Source: Hymenoscyphus infarciens (lineage: Eukaryota > Ascomycota > Leotiomycetes > Helotiales > Helotiaceae). From it: 64,000 bases of DNA. Below are positions 36,761 through 48,165 of the stretch, in pieces. Both the position numbers and the translations under genes were made by a program. Positions within the stretch are counted from its first letter, which is position 1; every line of letters starts with the position of its first letter. The DNA lies in assembly GCA_001414345.1 (NCBI GenBank), contig LLCB01000195.1, forward strand, positions 1 to 64,000, given 5' to 3'. Below the pieces are notes generated by a model. It saw only the letters and a list, made by a program, of their open reading frames with translations, had not been told where the DNA came from and did no database searches.

Positions 36761-37470
36761 AAAAAGAGAGAGTTTAATAGATAGTTATAGAACGCTTTTA
36801 AGTACTATCTAGATAAGAGATAGTTCTAGATACTATCTAAGCTACTTTACGAAGCGAGCTAAGTATTTATATAATCTTCTCTTTAGAATAGTTTCGTATT
36901 AGAACTCTCTAATACTTAGAATCTTTTAAAGTGTTTTTATCTATTTTAAAATTATTCTAGAATTATCTACTAGAGTATTCTAGAATATAGATATATAAAC
37001 TATATAACGCTTTTAAATTAGCTCGGAGATTCTATATTTTATCTCTTATAGATTACTATTTAAAAGCTATTCTTCTCTCTCGCTTTTTCATAATATCTAT
37101 TGAATATAAATAAACTTTCTCTAAATTAACTAAATCTAGTATTTATAGTTATAATATATTTATAGTATAACTATCTAAGTAATACTAAGAATAAACACAA
37201 GTCTATATATAGCTTCTACTAGTAAGCTTAGTTGTCTAAGATAGTTCTAGCTTTATAAAAGCGTTCTAGAAGAGTCTAGGAACTTTAGAGTAACTTATAA
37301 TAATCTCTATATAAAGAACTAGTATCTAAGGTCGAGATAATATCTAACTATTCTTAGAAGAAACTATCTTATAAGCGTCTTAAACAAGTACTATCTAGTT
37401 AATAGCTAGTATAAAAAATTAAAGATAGTCTAGTTCTAGAACTACCTTAGAATAGAAGTATCTAAATTTC
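36761..37470. repeat. AT-rich RIP-like relic
   Basis: About 700 bp consist of recurring TAGATAG, ACTATCTA, TTCTAGA and CTCTA words with very few CpA or CpG dinucleotides and no coding frame. Composition matches the AT-rich blocks at 1-410 and 21125-21600. The founder element is not identifiable. Confidence 0.55.
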
Positions 37471-40025
37471 AGGACGATTACGAGACTCTCTATCAAACTC
37501 GCTCTTTTCCTTTAAGATATGATTAGACTAGGAAATCGAGGATTTTCAAAAACACGGGAATGCGGAAGCTTCTTTCGCTGTCGATTTTTATACTACTCTC
37601 GTTTAGAACCTTCTCTTTCTATTAGACATTGATATGAAAGTATAGTTGAAGAAATCTTTAAAGCACTGTAATACTCTTGTTTATCCCTCTTCCCTACACG
37701 TCTATTCGAATGTAGTTGTAAACCTGCCTGTGTGCTAGCTTCCATAGATGTATTATGACAAAATAATTTCTAGGACGATTTTATATATTAAACACCAGCA
37801 GCACATTTTGTCATATATTGCTTTTGCGGATCCACTGTTCAATTTGGAGTTCCTTCTAAGGTTTTGGGTAATTTTCCTAAAATCTAGTAGCATAATAAGG
37901 CCTTCGATTCTATAAATTTCAAAATAGTAGCTCGAATACTAGCCTGCTTCCATTCAAACTTTTCAGCACGTGCCAGTTGTGAGAAATTGGCTTCCCCTCA
38001 TGCTATTCAAAGCTAGCAGAACAGGGGGTTTCTAGACTTCCACTTTTATCAGTCTTATGATTCCTAAAAGTGTAACACCAAAGTCGTCGTCAGGCCTTGC
38101 CGCGAGACTTCTAATTTTCAACACTCGTGTTTTTCTCTCCTCAGTGATTCCATCCTTTCTTGTGCGTAATTAGGGAACAGGTCCGGTACGAGCTAAAATT
38201 AAACCAAGAAAAGAGAAACCAAGCTATGAGATTTTACACCAGAAACCTCTCAAGTTCGCTCTAATATACGAACAATTCTAGAAACATCAAGCCGTTGTTT
38301 TGAAACTGATTCGTATTACGAAGAATGCGTGCCACCCAAAGACAGGGGGTTTTCCTTCGAAAAGATCCAAGTTAATCTCACATTTTCAACCATCACTCGA
38401 CGAAGATCTCGCTTAACTCTTGGCATTTTTGAAAAAGAGATGACTAGAGGACCCTTACTTTGAGATTTGACCTACTAGATGTTGATTAATTGTGCGACAT
38501 CAAGGTCTGATAAAGTATATGGCTTCTCTGGAGCTTATCACTATGATGTAATTGAGATAAATTTCTCGTCATCTAGAAAAGATAGAAATCTCAAGCCCGC
38601 TCGACCTGTGCCTCGGATGGATTGATTACATAGGTATCCTAAAACTTTTTAGGCCCTCATAGTCTATAACTGTAGTTTTGATCCTGGGAAATTAACAAAC
38701 TTTAGGCTCCCTGGAATTTCTGTTCTTGGTGACGTCGGCTCTAATGCTCGCAATATCGTAGGTTCTCAAAAGACACTAAGATCATCGAGAGCGAAAATAT
38801 CATCGGTAGCTGACTCAATGACTATTGAGATCCGCCTAAGCATCGCGCGCAAACACTAGCATGGCCGGTACCTCACCGTCGACCCCCATCAAAAATAAAC
38901 GAACCAACCACGATTCACCCTCATACTTAGGCCCCACAAATCTTCCAATTCCTCATAACCACAAATAATACAATTCCTGTCGCCCATCAGCATATCGAAG
39001 CTGGTGGTGCACCGGCAACATCGACGACTTCCGACTCTCAAAAGAAATAAAAAATATAAAAAATACAAAAAGGGCCGGGTTAACAGGAAATAGACACCCG
39101 TTGCTCACGACACACCAAAAAAAAAATTCTTCTCTCACTCTTTACAAAAACAAAAATATCTTCTTCTAAATCTTTACATTGGGCCTATCGGAGCGTAATA
39201 AACCGGCCAGAAATGGTGTCTGTGTTTTCCCTATGATCTTCTTCGGAGGGTCTTAGGTTTTTGCTATTTTCCCTCTCTACACCACTACTCTTGTTTTCTT
39301 TATAGAAACTAACCAGAAATAGAAGAGTTTTTCCCTATTTACCTTACAATCGTAAGAGTGTTGCGACCTTCGAGTCGTAGGCCTTTTGTCATTTTTATTC
39401 TACGAATACCTAGATATTGGATTGGGATCTGCTCCTCATCCTTTTTGTAATTTCCGATCTTAGATTCTTCTTCTAATAAAAAGCTGAGACCGTGCCAATA
39501 TTTCTACCTCGTATGAAGACCTTTCTCCAGAATGATTCTTGTGTTGCTCAACACGCATATAAAAGCTTGGATTGACTTCTGATTGATACTTTTGTAACTC
39601 GAAGAAATAGCTCTAGGAAGACGAAGGGTACAAAGATGTAAAGAAGGGTGCCTTGGGAAAGTGAGCCACCATTCACGTTCAAATCTGAAAGACAGAAGCG
39701 CGCGACCGCTGGGCTAAGGAAAGGGTGATTGGGGTATCATGGTCAAGTTGATTCAGGCCAGACTCTCGACCGGGGCATACGGCGTCGAAGATAAATTCTC
39801 CATGTCACTGGACTTTGATGGCAGTATATTAGAAATAGACAATGAAGCGTGGACCTTGAACCTGTTGGCGGCCTCTTTGTCAGAACGGGCTCACATCTTC
39901 ATTTTCTTGGCTTGCTCTTGGTGTAAGGACACGGAGCAACGAAGTTTACCATATTAAGGATCGATGTCGAGAGAGGGATTATTAAAAGGGAAAAGTAAAA
40001 TAAGAGTACTACATGACGAGTCTAT
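37471..40025. other. gene-free stretch
   Basis: No supported gene. A tRNA A-box-like string on the minus strand near 39690-39715 lacks a matching B box. A 72-codon plus frame at 39739-39957 is unsupported. Confidence 0.5.
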
Positions 40026-41052
40026 TTACAGCTTCGCACTCTTCTTCTTCGTAAACTCAACCTTATTAACACAAGTTCCAACACCCTCCAGGCCAACCTC
40101 AACAACATCCCCATCCTTCAACCACACCGGTGGTTTCTTACCCATCCCAACACCCTGCGGTGTTCCGGTAAAGATCAGATCCCCAGGCAACAAAGTAGTT
40201 CCTTGACTCAAAAATGCAATCGTCTTCGCAACACCAAAAATCATATCGTTCGTGTTGTTATCCTGCATCGTCACCCCATTGACCTTTGTCGAGATTCTCA
40301 AATTTTGCGGGTCTTTGATAATGCTGCTGCTTACAATCCCAGGACCGTATGGTGCCCAGCCGTCAAAATGCTTTCCAAGTGACCATTGACCTCCACCATG
40401 CTTGATTTGCCAGTCTCGGTGGGAAACATCGTTGCCGATACTGTATCCCAAGACATAGGAGAGTGCTTGTGATTCTGAGACGTCGGCGCAGGGTTTGCCA
40501 ATGACCGCGACTAGTTCACATTCATAGTCCAATCCTTCGCCCTGTTGAGCTAGAGGATGGATTGGTATCGTGGAGGTTGGACCTGACAGGGCGGTCACGG
40601 GTTTATACTGTTGCTGTCAGATTTGAGGCTGATAGAAAGGTGGGGTGAGACTTACAAACAGGATTGGGAATTTCGGGATTGGCATATTCGACTTAGTATT
40701 CAATTAGCAAGCAATTCCAAGATTGAATCTTGGAAATATTACCTCTTTTGCGTGTTGCTCATAGTTGAGACCAAGACACCGGACTGTCTTCACATCTTCC
40801 AATGCCAATGGTGAGAGCAACGTTCGGATGTCAGCGAGCTGTTCAGTGACATTGTGTTTTCCAAAAACCTCGCCGGTAATGACTCTGGCTTGCTTGGCTT
40901 TCGAGATGTCGGTTACTCCTTTGGGAAGGATAGCATCTCCATAGTAAGTTTTCCCGTCGTGGGCCAAGAATCTAACTAGACGCTGGGGAACTTGAGTTGG
41001 AGTGTATTCTAGTCGATTTTGAGGGTTCTAGACTTACGGAAAAGGTCGGCAT
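40026..41052 (-). CDS. fumarylacetoacetate hydrolase (FAH) family protein
   Basis: Four exons (41052-41038, 40982-40743, 40691-40656, 40607-40026) give 290 aa. The first exon encodes only MPTFS, followed by RLVRFLAHDGKTYYGDAILP. The FAH fold is clear: VRCLGLNYEQHAKESNMPIP, FPILFYKP, LDYECELVAVIGKPCADVSE, SYVLGYSIGNDVSHRDWQ, GKHFDGWAPYGP, LLPGDLIFTGTPQGVGMGKK and LKDGDVVEVGLEGVGTCVNK. The acids in DYECELV and the downstream D of NDVSHRD are the usual divalent-metal ligands. The family covers hydrolases and decarboxylases of beta-keto and acylpyruvate-type acids (FAHD1/FAHD2 and oxaloacetate decarboxylase-like). The exact substrate cannot be told. A tiny first exon and 12-codon third exon are notable. 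It is divergent from sdhaf1. Confidence 0.92.
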
Positions 41053-41329
41053 TATTCTGGGCATTGAAGTTCTCGTAGACTGTTCTATGTTGGTATGATT
41101 TTGATGCACTAAATCGACTCCAAGGTTGTAAAGGAATGAGAGGTAGAGGGTTGAAATCGATGCCGTTATCGGCTTCTCTTCGGGTCCTTTGCTTCCCGAG
41201 GTTCAACTGATGTACAGGGGTAGCTCCGGAGATATTTTGCATCACGTCAACATGATGAATAGTATCATTCCTACAAGTACCTAGGTTTCCCTCAACAATT
41301 GACGAGCAATCCTAACGAGCTTAGGCATC
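41053..41329. promoter_or_regulatory. 277-bp divergent promoter between FAH and sdhaf1
   Basis: The two ATGs (41052 minus, 41330 plus) face away from each other with only 277 bp between, so the promoters must overlap. No specific factor site was identified. Confidence 0.4.
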
Positions 41330-41676
41330 ATGAGGCACTCAGGGTTGCAGAAAGAAGTGCTGGCACTATATCGAAAATGCTTGAGGGAGAGCAGGAAGAA
41401 ACCTCTAGTGAGTAACCTTAGAACAATATACTGTGAATTGATTTTGACATTGCTTCTAGGATACCAGATCTCACTTCGAGTCTTATGCAAGGTGTGCCGG
41501 GGGAAATGCTGGTTTGCTGATGTTTCTGGGTCTTGTGCTGACATATTTGTAGAGCGGAGTTTCAAAAGAGCATTTCCCTCGATAGGAAGGATTTTGGCGC
41601 CATCGAATACTTAATGCGAAAAGGTCAGCGACAACTGGAGATGTATTCCTCGCCAGGGATAAAGGATATCAGATAA
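41330..41676 (+). CDS. sdh6: SDHAF1-type LYR-motif succinate dehydrogenase assembly factor
   Basis: Three small exons (41330-41407, 41460-41491, 41553-41676) give only 77 aa. The N-terminus MRHSGLQKEVLALYRKCLRE contains the LYR tripeptide. It is followed by KKPLDTRSHFESYARAEFQK, the Phe-bearing helix of LYR proteins, and RKDFGAIEYLMRKGQRQLEM. The C-terminus is SSPGIKDIR. This order and length match SDHAF1 (yeast Sdh6). SDHAF1 works in the mitochondrial matrix, using its LYR motif to recruit the Fe-S transfer machinery to the Sdh2/SDHB subunit. The middle exon encodes about 11 residues, so simple ORF scans miss the gene. Phases 0 and 2 at the introns agree. It lies 190 bp before the large low-complexity gene. 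Confidence 0.92.
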
Positions 41677-41865
41677 AGGTGAGACTCGGAGCTAGAAGAG
41701 CCCATGGAGGGGTCTCGATAAAATTTGAAAGTGCGGAGGGAAGGAACTACAGGATGACGACTTCCAATATTTTCGACGGCCGGAGTAACGTACTGTACAA
41801 ATCAACCCACCCCCCTATCATTCATACCTACCGGATATCCCATGCATCCCTAAATCGAATATATA

Positions 41866-44800
41866 ATGTCCTCCTTCAACATTCATTGGAGGGGGTGTCC
41901 GCACCGAAACCTACCTCGAATCCCTTCCACATCGATACGCCGTTCCTCGATAGCAAGTCGAAGCCTTGCCCAGATTGCTGCTGAAGATGTGATGCGGTTA
42001 CCATTAGGGACGGCTCTAGAGCATGAAAGGAGAAAAAAACGTTCAAAGGTCCGCAGTAGACGCAGCAGGAGTTCTCGATGTTCTGCTACAACTTTATCCC
42101 GGAGGCAGATTTCCCACAGAACGAGCCGGAATACACACAGCTTCGAAAAGCAACTTTCTAGGATCTATCTCAACAAGCTTCATACTCAGGATCCAAAATA
42201 TAAGACTTCTGCGAGGCAACAAGGGACAAAACTAATGTTAAATGTCCCCACTGGGTCCTCGAACGATACCGTCCTGTACCTCAGCCACCACGATGGTGCA
42301 AGAAGCTCTACTCGTGCTTCAAAGAATGAAACAAAAGATCCCAATAATGTTTACTCACTCATGCATGTTGCTGAAGGATCTGGCTATTGGACTTCAAGTA
42401 AACCCGCGACACGAAGTAGGCTTTCCCAGGTCTCGGACAAACCCAAAAACCCGGAAGCAATACTTAGTGGGGAATATGCACACACAGGACCTCTGGAGAC
42501 TGCAAACCCCCAGAAGGAACTACCCCGTCGTCCAAATGAGCGGTGTCGTTCTTATGATCCAAGGATTGATCCTCATTGTTTTACGGATGGTGGATATGAA
42601 CGTGGGCGATCAATACCGACTCAATGTAACGGCCAAGAAGCCTCAACCGCAAAGGCTTTGCCAATTCGCAAAAGTCTGGATGCTGACGATGCATGGGAAA
42701 CCATCGACTCCATTCGATTCCCACCAGACAATACGACTTCAAGTTGCCGAACCATAACATCTGTCGCTCCAAGCCTTATCTCAAATTCCCCATTTCGAAC
42801 TCGAAGTGAGGCCAAAAGACTGACAAGATTCACGAAGGAACTCGAATTACACTACACAGCTATTAAGTCTTTGCCAGAGCAAAGTCTCTTGTTCTCGCCG
42901 TCTGCTACAACCATCTCTGCACACACAGTGACACCCCTTGTTCCATTCCATGCAGAGTTCCAGTCAGCTGGGCTCGCTGTAACATCCACAGAACAGCGGG
43001 GAATACCCAATTCGGAGCGCAATGTAAGAAATAAGAATTCAAACTGCTTGAGCACGCTTGCCGATAGGCGACCAATACAAGGCCATGGACATGATGGCCA
43101 GAGGTCATTTGCGTCTGGGACAACTGGGACAACAGTACTAGGATTTACTCCACCCCACGAAAAGACTTACGGTCGCTCGGTCCAAAGCCGCGCTCGAGGA
43201 ACGTCCACCGGCTCTGGTTTTACAGCCGTTGGGTTCACGCCTCCCCATGAAAAGATGATGCCGGCCCCAATGCGACAAGCACCTAAGGCTCCTCCGACTT
43301 CCACAGTCAGAGCACCTCTTCTTTGGCTCGATAAGGATGAGAAATCACCCAAAACGCCACTCTCTCCCGCCAAAATGAGTACTATATCGGCAGGCCCGAT
43401 GAGAAAACAAGATTCAAAGTCCCTACAATCAGACGAAACGTTCCAGGCTCCGCCAACTGAATGTGGTACGTAAATTCATTCGAGGATTTCCAGACTAGGA
43501 TACTAACACTTTGAAGATCCGGTCTGGATGCCTCGTCTATCAACTGATAAACAAAGGAACTCTGTGAAGAACAATACAGCTATATCAGAGCGTGGCCCGT
43601 CTCAAGGGGCCCCACAGCGAACAGTCACAACACAAACTGATCCACTTGAAGTCAATTACAGACACGTCGCAACTCAAACCACAGTCAGTGACTTGCCCAA
43701 TCACAACCGCAACGAAGAGATGTCAGACAACCAGGATATCGTAATAAATCGTGCCAAAGGGAGCAATACCTTCCCCTCTGAAGCAGCCAAATGCGATGAA
43801 AAAGGTGATCGAGGAGAAGCCGAGGCTGTCAAAGCACCAGGCTGGATAAGATCTCGTTTGCCCTGGGAGCGGACTCGAAAACCGCAGACTGCGGCGAAAG
43901 AATATACCACCGGCCCGGAAATTGTTTATTCTCAACGCCAAGAAAAATCAAAAGAACGTCACAAGGTGCGAGCTAGCAATAGGAGCTCAGACCTGCTTCA
44001 AGATATACCAAAGAGTGGGCGGGTTATTCATGAACAGCAGCTTGGTACAGATTTGTTAGGGCTTCGCTGCTCTCGGTGCGGGGCCCCGATGGATGAAGAC
44101 GTTGAGAGTATGGATAACCAGGCTCAACCAAACTCGTCTCGAGAACCTCTATGCCCCCAATGCCCTCCGTCAGTGTATACAGCATATGCCGCACCACGTC
44201 GACAAGCCCAATATTCCCAGTCCCGGCAATCTCAACAAACGGCAAACCAGGGTTCCTCAATGAAGGTGGCTGGACCCGACGATGTACAGTCTTTGGAGAA
44301 GGCGCCTGAATCGAAAATCGATGATAAGAAGGGATATGAAGATACTTTGACCAATCTCAAAAATGCCGAGCACTCAATCACGGAGTTTGCTAAGATGAGA
44401 CCTGTGGTTGATCCAGTGAAGAGGTCTTCAATGCCGCGAATATGGCCAAGTGCAACAACCGCCCCCGATTCCGGAGGTGAAATTATGGGATATTTCCCAC
44501 CCTCACAGTCGAAATCTCAACATCAGACTCGTCATGGAGGAACCAATGCCAATACCAAACATATCACATCGCGAAATCAGACAGGTGGGACTCGACATTA
44601 TTCATCTGAGACCAGGAAACATCAGCGGCACCATGGCCACGTCAAGGCTGGAGCCCAGCAAAACGCAGGCTCAAGTTCAGAACCTCGCGAAAAGCCTCAT
44701 CGATCAAATAGACCCAGCAACCAGCAAGTCTTTCATGGCCTCCAGGTTGCTACAGCAGCTGCGTGCGATGAAGACCTCGACAAATGGATAGCAGGCATCA

Positions 44801-45084
44801 ATGGCTCAGGGGTTAGAGATTTTCTAGCAGATTTGAGTAAATTTGAACCACTTGGTGTAAACACCCTTGCAGCAGTAGCAAGAAAAGCGGCAAAGCAGAA
44901 GAAAGAACAAGTTCGTGTTTGGGAAAAGGTTAGAGAAGGGAAGTTGAAGAACGACTCAAATGAAAACAAGGATGGGCAGGGCAAGAAGAATCAAACCCGG
45001 GAAATGGGGAACGAGGCTGATGGTAAAGACGAGAAAACTAGTGATGACTGGCTGGTGGGCGACTTGGGCGTGAAGCAGAAATAG
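41866..45084 (+). CDS. 1055-aa low-complexity fungal protein with CxxC pairs and GFTPPHEK repeats
   Basis: Exons 41866-43465 and 43517-45084 (donor GTACGT, acceptor GAAG, phase 1) give 1055 aa. The start MSSFNIHWRGCPHRNLPRIP is the first ATG of the long frame. Nearly the whole protein is polar and probably disordered (R/S/T/Q/K-rich, as in KRSKVRSRRSRSSRCSATTL). Two copies of GFTPPHEK, preceded by TTVL and TAV, lie near residues 427 and 460. A possible zinc ribbon near residue 715 reads LRCSRCGAPMDEDVES...EPLCPQCPP, with two CxxC pairs. The C-terminal 80 residues look ordered (DKWIAGINGSGVRDFLADLS, KFEPLGVNTLAAVARKAAKQ) and end in a lysine-rich acidic tail. The role is unknown. It may be a nuclear or scaffold protein. 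Confidence 0.75.
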
Positions 45085-45362
45085 AGAACTTGGGCACTCG
45101 TTCATGCCAATGCTGTAGGAAGTTTTGGATGTTTCTAGATTGAATAGATATACTATGACCCTCGTCCCCAGGTCGCTCGAGGTCAATCCCCTTCCCAACA
45201 AAGCGCCAACTTCTGACGGGTGAGCAACAACTTCGCCAGCACTCACAACATCGTTCTCCCTTGCCGCTCAATCAGGGCCGTCGACCACAAACTCTAATTT
45301 TCAATTTGAAGAAGAGTTAAACTTGGAGCTTATTAATATCTCAACTAGACGCTCTAATCAGA

Positions 45363-47312
45363 CTAGACACACCCTAAACAATCTTCATCCAGGTTATTTC
45401 CCCATACCCTCCGCGCCAAACCTTTCCCTACCATCTCTCCCTTCACAAAATCCGGCTCCAATTCCAGAATCACAACATGATTCTCCTCGCCTGGCCTCAG
45501 TACGGTGCCGGGCAAGTACAAAGACTGTTGAGGTCCTACTCGCCAATATCGTCCTAAATTGAAACCGTTCACCCAGACATTTCCCTTTACACCAGCCGGC
45601 AAAGCAAGATATGTATCCAATTCCATAAGATCGGTGAAATTTTTCGTTACGTGGAAGGAGCCCCGATAGAAAGCAGGGGTGGCTTGAGAGGAGTTGTTGG
45701 CAGCAAGGATAGGACTCCTGACACTGTTGATAAAAGAAATGTCCAAGAGAGGAATTGTAAACATGTTCCAATCTTGAAGCACTGTCTCTCCAATTGTCAC
45801 ATTGCCCACGACGCCCTTGTAAGGATCTGTGACACGATTCTGGTACGGAGTCCCTCGCGAATAATAATTTACTCTTCCAAGATTCTCAACAAGGAGCTGG
45901 AGTTTGTCACCGATTCCAAGGGAGACATTGACAGCTGGGGGGTTCTTGTATTGGCTGTCGATGACACCAGTTCTATTACCGTTCACATAAATGATAACTC
46001 GATCCCGAGCATGGTCTCCTGGCTGAATAATCCCATTTACGGGGGAGGTGATCATGTGCTCATAAAGTGTGAAGCCGTAATCTTGACCCAGAGCTTCCAT
46101 TGTCATTGGTAACTTTCCGCTCGTATTCTTCCCCAGTATGTCAAAGAGACGCATTGCCGGCGTCAGCTTGAATTCAGGCAAATCCATCATTGGAACATTT
46201 GGAGGGACATCCGGAATGCTTCCCACTTCTACATATTCCTGAATCGTCTGCCGGAACGTATTGTATGAGTCTGTAGCTCTACCACTTTCGTCAAGTGGGG
46301 AGCCATAATCATAGCTAGAAGTCCATACTTTCGTCTGGTTCTGCCACAAAGCACCATTACTAAAGCCGAAGTTTGTACCGCCATGAAACATGTAGAGACT
46401 GATGGAAGCTGCTCTCGTTCCAAGAACATAGTTAAGATCGTTAATGAAACCTGCGATAGTAGCGCCTTGAGGATCATTGTGCGGGTTGGCCGCTCCCCAT
46501 ATATCTGGTGCCCAAGTGTAGTACTCGCCGTCGAGAAGAGGTCCTTTTTGTGAAGGATCGATTATGTACTTTTCAAGGTCATCAAATCCGTAGGGGCTAC
46601 CGTCAATTTCAGCAAGGACACCAGGGACTGACCCCCCTTCCAGTGTCCAATCTTCACTTCCATCGTTTGTGTAAAACACGGTTCCATTGTCAAATGTGGT
46701 GCGAAGGATGTCAAGGAGCGCTGTAGTATAATTGTGGTCGCTTCCGTAAGAGCCGTACTCGTTTTCCACCTGGACCATCAATATTGGGCCCCCGCGTGTG
46801 GACTGTAGCTCGCGAATATCAACGGCAAGCCTTTCAATGAACCTCCTCGAAGCCTCCAGAAACGACGGGTTGTTTTCTCGTACAACCATGCCAGGAATGT
46901 TTGCCAACCAAGCGGGAAACCCGCCCCAATCCCTCTCTCCACATATGTATGGCCCGGGCCTAAGCACAATCTTTAACCCTTCTTGTTCAGCAATTCGAAA
47001 GAATTCTGCAATGTCGTTCTCGTCTGTGCTGACCCATTGTCCCTGCACCGGCTCCAGTATGTTCCAAAACACATAAGAAAATATGGTATTCAGACCCATC
47101 GCTCGTGCTTTCTTTAGTCTGTCGCGCCAGTATTGAGGGGGTATTCTCTGAGGGTCCATCTGCCCCCCGATGATCTGATAGGGCATGCCATTGAGTAGGA
47201 AATCCGTTTGGTTGTATGTGAAGGCTGGTGATTTTATGGAGGTTTGGATTTGAGGAGCAGACAAGCCTTTCGATACACCGGAAATCAGTAGGAGTGCGTT
47301 CACAAGCCGCAT
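45363..47312 (-). CDS. secreted GH35 beta-galactosidase
   Basis: Single exon, 649 aa. MRLVNALLLISGVSKGLSAP is a signal peptide, so the enzyme is secreted. The GH35 barrel shows FLLNGMPYQIIGGQMDPQRI, RAMGLNTIFSYVFWNILEP and LRPGPYICGERDWGGFPAWL. The acid/base motif is VQVENEYGSYG, and the presumed nucleophile Glu is in LLDGEYYTWAPDIWG. LYMFHGGTNFGFSNGA follows. C-terminal jelly-roll modules include VWVNGFNLGRYWRVGPQQSL. It would release terminal beta-D-galactose from plant cell-wall galactans or oligosaccharides. Many NxT/S sites are present. At ~650 aa it is the compact GH35 form, shorter than the ~1000-aa Aspergillus LacA type. It converges on the 1055-aa gene with 278 bp between stops. Confidence 0.95.
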   Translation of the reverse strand: MRLVNALLLISGVSKGLSAPQIQTSIKSPAFTYNQTDFLLNGMPYQIIGGQMDPQRIPPQYWRDRLKKARAMGLNTIFSYVFWNILEPVQGQWVSTDENDIAEFFRIAEQEGLKIVLRPGPYICGERDWGGFPAWLANIPGMVVRENNPSFLEASRRFIERLAVDIRELQSTRGGPILMVQVENEYGSYGSDHNYTTALLDILRTTFDNGTVFYTNDGSEDWTLEGGSVPGVLAEIDGSPYGFDDLEKYIIDPSQKGPLLDGEYYTWAPDIWGAANPHNDPQGATIAGFINDLNYVLGTRAASISLYMFHGGTNFGFSNGALWQNQTKVWTSSYDYGSPLDESGRATDSYNTFRQTIQEYVEVGSIPDVPPNVPMMDLPEFKLTPAMRLFDILGKNTSGKLPMTMEALGQDYGFTLYEHMITSPVNGIIQPGDHARDRVIIYVNGNRTGVIDSQYKNPPAVNVSLGIGDKLQLLVENLGRVNYYSRGTPYQNRVTDPYKGVVGNVTIGETVLQDWNMFTIPLLDISFINSVRSPILAANNSSQATPAFYRGSFHVTKNFTDLMELDTYLALPAGVKGNVWVNGFNLGRYWRVGPQQSLYLPGTVLRPGEENHVVILELEPDFVKGEMVGKGLARRVWGNNLDEDCLGCV

Positions 47313-48165
47313 AGTGGCAGATTAGAATATGGAAATCAGACTCACGACTACTAAGTATCCCGAGGACGTCCAGCTGATCTTGCTATATGATCCCTCAATA
47401 ATAAGAAAAAGTTGGTTAAATTGACATGCCAATGGTGGATAATTAAAAGATTGCTTGCTAGGTACATACAACGTTGTACATTAGTATGCGTTGAGAAGAG
47501 GGGGGAGAGGGGGAGACCTCGGCAGATTCCCTCGGCTGGCATGGCTGCCATCAGGTGTTGCAGCCTGAGGCACATCTCAGGGTGAAGCTTCTTTAAGCGA
47601 ATCTCCTTTTTGGGTTTGTTTTTCTGCTGTTGTCACTTAATACGTCTTCAATTGAATCACCCAGAGGCCTTGGAGAGTCCTTGTAATCTCAACCTCACTT
47701 CTTTGCCTTGCCTTATGCCTTGTATAATGCTTTCTTTGGAGAGAATCAGTCAAAATGAGGTTCTTCAGCAGAGCTTCAGAGGTGCCTTTTGTTTAGATGA
47801 TAATATTTAGACTTGATAATGATGTTCTTTATACCAGGGAACAATGCTTTCAATACAAATGTTAAGAGTTACTTTATAAGAAGTAACAATTTTGAGAGTT
47901 TCTTTATGCGTTTCTCTTTTTCAGTATAATTAAGTACTAATGAATAGTAATTCAAACTGGATTTTTGCCTATCACTAGAATGTGTGTTTTATACAATGAG
48001 TATAGGTAATATCTTAAAAACTCACAAATCCAAACATCTTTAGCACGTATCAGACATACTCTACTAGAGACTATCAAGACTAGTGATACTATCATTGTAA
48101 GCGACAGACAATCATCACTATTAGAGAGATACTGGTTTTCAATGAATAGTAACAGTCGCTATCTC
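47313..48165. other. intergenic between GH35 and HET pseudogene
   Basis: The GH35 promoter side. Becomes AT-rich from about 47810. An imperfect inverted repeat CTAGTGAT..ATCACTATTAG lies near 48078-48125. No gene is supported. Confidence 0.4.

Noticed and set aside
39680..39720. Possible tRNA on the minus strand (A-box-like TAGCCCAGCGGTCGCGCGC)
   Set aside because: No B box on the same strand at the right distance and no proper 5-bp anticodon stem with 7-nt loop. The GTTCAAATC string nearby is on the opposite strand.
48078..48125. Imperfect inverted repeat CTAGTGAT..ATCACTATTAG
   Set aside because: Arms need mismatches and gaps; no target duplication or element boundary, so not called a MITE.
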